From contig JAZARR010000178.1 of assembly GCA_037389465.1 (NCBI GenBank), positions 1 to 64,000 of the forward strand: a stretch of DNA of 64,000 nt. Direction: 5' to 3'. Source of the DNA: Baylisascaris procyonis. Its lineage: Eukaryota > Nematoda > Chromadorea > Rhabditida > Ascarididae. The first letter of the stretch is position 1. The number at the start of each line of letters is the position of its first letter. The notes beneath the pieces were generated by a model. The model saw nothing but the letters and a program-made list of their open reading frames with translations, searched no databases and was not told where the DNA came from. A program made the position numbers and the translations under genes. Shown here piece after piece: positions 59,201 to 64,000 of this stretch.

Positions 59201-59317
59201 GCTATACATCGTTGTTGCTGACAAAAACAACAACATTAGTCTGACATAATAAATACTTGGCTCAGTATTTTCACAACCAATTGCTTCTGTAAGTAAACTT
59301 ATCAATAGAGAACGTAC
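56219..59317. other. Weakly coding stretch, no gene resolved
   Basis: Several minus-strand patches look coding-like without clear partners: near 57650-57760 (NRCRRLFTHSHQYAQERVL after a tattagtag acceptor), 57150-57240, and 58920-59030, where all three frames are open. They may be exons of the gene seen at 55.2-56.2 kb. I could not join them in phase. Confidence 0.3.
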
Positions 59318-59435
59318 CAACAGTTGGTCTGTGAACTAAGATGTAAAAGTGCACATTGCGGTGCTCTCTTGGCGTGCTTTTCGAAAGCAAAGAACTGTTT
59401 AATACGCTCTCTTAAATTCATTTCGCAAAAGCTCG
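59318..59435 (-). CDS. Candidate internal exon, unassigned
   Basis: A 118-base segment bounded by catcgtag and TTG|gtacgt encodes SFCEMNLRERIKQFFAFEKH followed by a less helical half, entering in phase 1 and leaving in phase 2. It is on the same strand as the exons at 55-56 kb and could be an earlier exon of that gene. No domain is recognised. Confidence 0.3.
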
Positions 59436-60013
59436 CTACGATGAAGTTGTGCTATGCATAGGCACTCATGTGTTTTTGTAAGTCTACCTGTCCTAAATTC
59501 AACTCGGAAGTCAGTAATACCAAAGTTTCAAAACCTGCTAGATACCATTTATGCCATTTTCCACGCTGAATCCCAATAATGAAAGCAATTGAAACAACTA
59601 GAAATAGGAAGAAGCTTGCCTGCATTTTACACCAACCAAGTTATAATAATAGAGGTATTATTGAAGATTTGTGCGAATAATCTGTTTGATTACTACAGAG
59701 GCATATCTTACTTAAAAGTGGAAATGTTCACGTTGTGTCAGGTCCTCTGCGATGTTACTCCACTCATCTCAGATATAAAGTAAAGAAAGAATGCTGATAA
59801 GAGCATTTACTGACTACATACTGCTGACTATATATACCGTTCCCATCCATTGTTCTTTTATGAAGCATTTATTATTTTCTATGCAATCATTACAACGCCA
59901 AGTGAAACAAAAGGTATAGAATATAATTGAAAAGACTTTCCTATTTCAATTCAGATTTTTAATGTGAAGAAACACGGTTATATTAAAGCAAATATAGACG
60001 CATCGGTATACGG

Positions 60014-60066
60014 ACAAACCGGTCGACCAACCGACAAACGGACAGACAGATAGATAGACAAACAGA
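60014..60066 (+). repeat. GACA/GATA-rich microsatellite
   Basis: A degenerate run of GACAAAC, GACAGACA and GATAGATA units. It is a simple sequence with no other feature attached. Confidence 0.8.
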
Positions 60067-61426
60067 CACCGCAACAATCATTGAAACACCGATTGCTTAG
60101 GAAATCACTGAAAAGGTCATTTCGCTAGACTCGTAGGCGAAATATTTGCAGCAAAAAAGATGGCATGACGTATACAGGATCATGTAATAAGTGAGTGGAC
60201 TTCCATTATAAAAGACGTAACCAGTTATGCTCGTTAAAATACAAATATCATGAACAATTAAATGACACAATATTTATCGTCCGCTTTCGTAAAGCAGTTC
60301 CACCACCTCTAAACAAATCAAACGATGGCCTAAACCAAACGAGCGGCCTATTACTTCAATCTTTTAAATAACAAATTGAATAAGCGTCGAGTAAATAGCT
60401 TTATAGTTCCGATAGAAGATTTTTAATAGGCAAAACATATCAAGGAATTTGCTTGAAACAAGTACAAGTTAATAGCAATGCCGTGACCGCTATTTCTAAA
60501 AACTACAATTAATTCTACTTGTGGCATCTCAAAGAAAAATTAAACTGAGATTTCGAGTCAAACTTAATCTATATAATTTGAGACGAAGCACAACATCTCA
60601 TACTGATAAACATTGAATGAGCGCAAATGGAGACACACTAACGACTAAGCATATCGATAAGAATCGCAAGAAAGACGGCAGTAATCTTTCACACGACTGT
60701 GTGCCATCGGTTGCAATCAATGACAGCGATCAATACAGATATTGCTGTATTATTTTGGCTATCATCCACTATTTTGAAGGAAGATCAATGAGAAAGAAGA
60801 TAACAGCTATGCATTTAAAGACCAATGTTATACTTTAATATGGCTATTTCATATATTTTAATTTTAATTCAATATTTTAATACTCAACATATACTAGGCC
60901 AGGAACAATAGTCACTGATGAAACAAACAAATGCAACTTCATTAGTCTAAGCGTCCATTACGAGAGATCGACTAAGAAAGAATTTCAGATGACAGAAAGT
61001 GACGTGAATGAAAGTCTTTAAAAACAGGTTAAAAATATTTTTTCGAACGTTGTTGACTTCTAGCAGTACACCTGACTGTCCTCCATTAATCTAACGTTTT
61101 TCTATACTCACTGACCACACCTCATTTTGCGAGGAATGATGTCTAATTACGTAAATGTACCGCTGATTTGAAAAAAAAAACAAAACAAATTTCAAATAGA
61201 ACAGGTCAGGTGAATATCAACAACCACGAGTTCTCCAAATGGTGAATGAATTGTAGTACGCCTGATATTGCGCAAAACTCGTCACAATAATACACACAGG
61301 TCTAGAAAATATGCGACAACAAAAAATTCACATTAGTTCATAAAAAGTATGAAGTACATGAAAACATGTAAAAGAACAAATAGAAAGAATAAAAAACATT
61401 CCACTTATTTTTCCATCCTTCAATAC

Positions 61427-61923
61427 CTCTCGGACAACCACCTGAACAGTACTAATTCTTGATTCGAAGTGGAAATTCGAAGGTTTCCTGAGAAAGACAT
61501 AGAGAAAGGCACGACGAAGCGATTTTGACATGATCTCATTCGAGAAGCGAAAATGCCCAACCAGCCAATTCTGGTTGCAGTGTAAGGGTGCACGTTCTGC
61601 AATTATGATCATCTGTTTGGTCTCTTCTGTTCGACGGCCGCATAAGCCGGCTCGTCGGCCAAAAATGATGAGTGAATATCTCGTCGTGCTTGACTCCGCA
61701 AATATCTTGCCACCCGAGGAATCGATGGAAAACCCTCAGACGGCCGGACTTGAGGTGGTCCATCAAGACCAAGTTTCTCGAGAATCTCGCGCTTGATTTG
61801 CTAGAGACGAATTTTAGCGAACTGGTCTCGAGCTTTCGCACAACTATGACAAGTGTGGTTGTTGCGTCATGCTTCGGTCAGCCATGAACAATGCAGCAAG
61901 CCGCAAACGAGCACCGCTAGCCA
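61427..61923 (-). pseudogene. Activin/GDF-type TGF-beta prodomain, broken
   Basis: The minus strand reads like the start of a secreted TGF-beta ligand. A hydrophobic signal-peptide-like stretch (LAVLVCGLLHCSWLTEA) is followed by CHSC as in the activin CPSC motif, then IKREILEKLGL (family IKxxILxKLxL), then in another frame MIIIAERAP (activin EIITFAES) and FSNEIMSKSLRRAFLYVFLR (activin VERAEVWLFLK). It ends at a donor GAG|gtattg (61427). Three breaks are seen: TGA at 61867-61869, TAG at 61801-61803 where relatives have Glu, and a net frame change near 61621-61635. No mature cystine-knot domain was found downstream. A pseudogene is likely. Alternatives are assembly errors, or the TAG serving as an intron acceptor (ctctag|CAAATC). 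Confidence 0.65.
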
Positions 61924-64000
61924 TCAGCCCAGGTACATTTCTTCGCGATGCTCCACCCCAACCAACCAACGTCTCAGTCCACCAACAGGTTCTATTCGTA
62001 TATTCGTATACACCTCTCGCCAACTCTCCGCCCTCCTTTCGCAGAACATTTGCGAACTTCCTCGATATGCTTTTCTATCTGCTCCTCGCGCCGATATACG
62101 TTCTCTGCGAAAAGTGCTCTCTCGACCTGCATTTATTGGGCGGAGCAAATGCCGTTGTCCAATAGCTACCATTTCTTCAAATTCTTCACAACGTTAAATC
62201 ATTCTTCGTATACCGGTCCATAAAATCATTCAGCATCTAGGATTAATGGCAAACGCTTTACAAGGTGATCAAACGACAAGCATTTTACCTGTGTCCTTCA
62301 ATGCTTGGGAAGGAGATCATAGCTATGCTGCAGTTACTCATGCTTATCGATATCATTTCAATGGAGATAGTGTTTATTAGTGAAGTGCGAGTTCAAAAAA
62401 AAAAAAAAATCGAGCAAATATATCAATCCATACAAAGGCAAATTAAATCACTGAACGGAGATGAATCTTAATACGGATGGAGCACCGCCCGGTTGCTGAC
62501 ATCGCTCTTTGACAAATGCACACCCCAAAACATCAGCAATTTCGAGACGTGCAACGAAATGACATCATTTCTTCGCTTGGGGCTGCAAGTAATACATGGT
62601 TTAGTTATGTAAGTAGAAATGCATGCAAGCAGGCATAGGTTCATGAAAGATACAAGAACTGGCAGCAATTTCAGGGGGAGATAGCTTGATAGAAAGGTAC
62701 GAGGGGATAGGGGGTGGGGGAGGATGGAGGGAAAGGGACTGCAAATGAACGGAGAGAAATAATACTTTGGAATGCGTCAACAACTCTCAAACCAAATATC
62801 AAAGAAAAGCTCTTGCATCCTCAGATGAGAAAATTAAACCGAATTGGTTTAATGCCGAACAAGTTTCATCAAAATTTGGTTCCCATCATTTTTTTCAACG
62901 GTCCGTAAATGGGAGCCCCCTGACTCTTTCCCTCTCTCCATTTGAACAATCCAAAGCCTTCCCGTAAGCTCTCTCCATTGGGATTTTTGAGCACATATGG
63001 CTATTAAACTAAAGAACTCACCAGGCAACACTAAACCATCATCACCTAGGGGAAATATCAAATTACTCCTTCGAGAACTCCGCTCCCATTTACAGGTAGC
63101 ATATCATAATTCCACTCAACAATTCTCAGTATCTGAACGTCTCTGCCACATATATGTCATATTCTCAGCCATTATACACAATAAAACAAATCTTTTGTTC
63201 AGCTCTAGAACTTTTTTTCAGTCCTAAAAATCGTTAGTTTTTTCAAATGTTCGTTTATCACGGTTCTAGAAAATCCCTCCGAAACTTGCCACCAGCTTCC
63301 TCCCTAATCGCATAGCAGGATGATGTCAGTGTCCAAGTGTGATCAAATAAAGACCCCCCTCCCCCCAACCCCAAAGGAAATGTTTGATAACCTCCGATTC
63401 ACAAATGAGCAACAAAGATATCATCACACTTTTTACCATGAACAACCGTTAACGCTTAGCTGATTGGAACAAAAATGGGTTATTTGCTTATAAATAACTG
63501 TTAACAGCAACCTGTATTAAACACTTTGTTAAAGAGAGCGACCAGAAAATAGTTAATATTTCATACATAAAAGAATGGTACTCTTCAACTAATAAGACAT
63601 TACCACTGCTTAGTGCCGAAATGCAGAAACAGTTAAGACCATAAAAGGTTTAGAAATCTTCATATATAAGAAAACAAGGTGAAGAATCTTTTAGCTGATT
63701 GAGGCAATATGTACCTATTGCCACTAACTTCTGAGAATGCTTGTTAGACAATACGAAATCAAACAAGCGTAAGAAGTATGGATGAAAGATTTCTATTCAT
63801 GAGCTAAACCACCAAGTCAACAAAAAAGATGCTTCATCATGCAAGTTCAACTCCGGGTACCACATTTTTCTCCTATTTATTCCACGAACTACACTACAAA
63901 ATGATGAAAATAATGCACCAACAAGATGAGTGTTTCTATTGAGGACATACCGCGAAATTCGCTCATATAAAAGGTATTTATTTATTTCCAATATTATCAA
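61924..64000. other. No gene recognised
   Basis: The first 250 bases are GC-richer and open in several frames; one minus-strand frame includes REEQIEKHIEEVRKC, which could be an upstream exon of the TGF-beta relic or chance. A short segment with strong splice sites lies near 63018-63043 (GDDGLVLP between cccctag and gtgagt). The rest is AT-rich, with a C-rich run near 63355-63370. Nothing else is supported. Confidence 0.4.

Noticed and set aside
61530..62197. Several plus-strand ORFs in the GC-richer block
   Set aside because: They are antisense to the TGF-beta prodomain or lack any motif. The GC content explains their openness.

Overview
The window looks like nuclear DNA of a nematode. The telomere-type hexamer TTAGGC fills the first 11.5 kb. 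The AT-rich remainder carries multi-exon genes with GT-AG introns (mostly 0.1-1.6 kb), and acceptors often read TTTCAG or TTTTAG. The species cannot be told from the sequence.

Layout. (1) 1-11481: a degenerate TTAGGC array with higher-order structure and internal duplications, ending in a 69-bp (TA)n tract. Its G-rich strand points toward the unique sequence, the opposite polarity from a telomere capping this side. (2) 11650-14320, minus strand: prefoldin subunit 5 in three recognisable exons; the C-terminal helix exon is missing where the array begins. (3) 17413-40108, minus strand: a complete WDR7 / rabconnectin-3 beta gene. I resolved it into 26 exons whose phases all agree, giving 1352 residues. 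(4) 43.6-50.4 kb: three isolated, splice-bounded terminal exons on the minus strand that I cannot assign. (5) 52735-53384, minus strand: the last two exons of a neurobeachin/LRBA (SEL-2 type) protein, with no earlier exon of that protein recognised nearby. (6) 53891-54008: a decayed copy of WDR7 exon 3 and its flanking intron. (7) 53.6-59.4 kb: further minus-strand coding patches, tentatively TRAPPC10-like in part. (8) 61427-61923, minus strand: an activin/GDF-type TGF-beta prodomain with two in-frame stops and a frame change, probably a pseudogene.

Every recognised gene lies on the minus strand, so transcription runs toward the TTAGGC array. The two best genes are housekeeping: WDR7 works with DMXL proteins in V-ATPase assembly on vesicles and endolysosomes, and prefoldin delivers nascent actin and tubulin to the chaperonin CCT. 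Gene order shows no operon-like spacing; WDR7 and prefoldin-5 are 3.1 kb apart. The 40-64 kb side is gene-poor and contains relics: a broken exon copy, a broken TGF-beta gene, a 115-bp dispersed direct duplication and orphan 3' exons. This fits a chromosome-end or rearrangement-prone region. Nothing resembles a prokaryotic system, an intact transposon or a virus.
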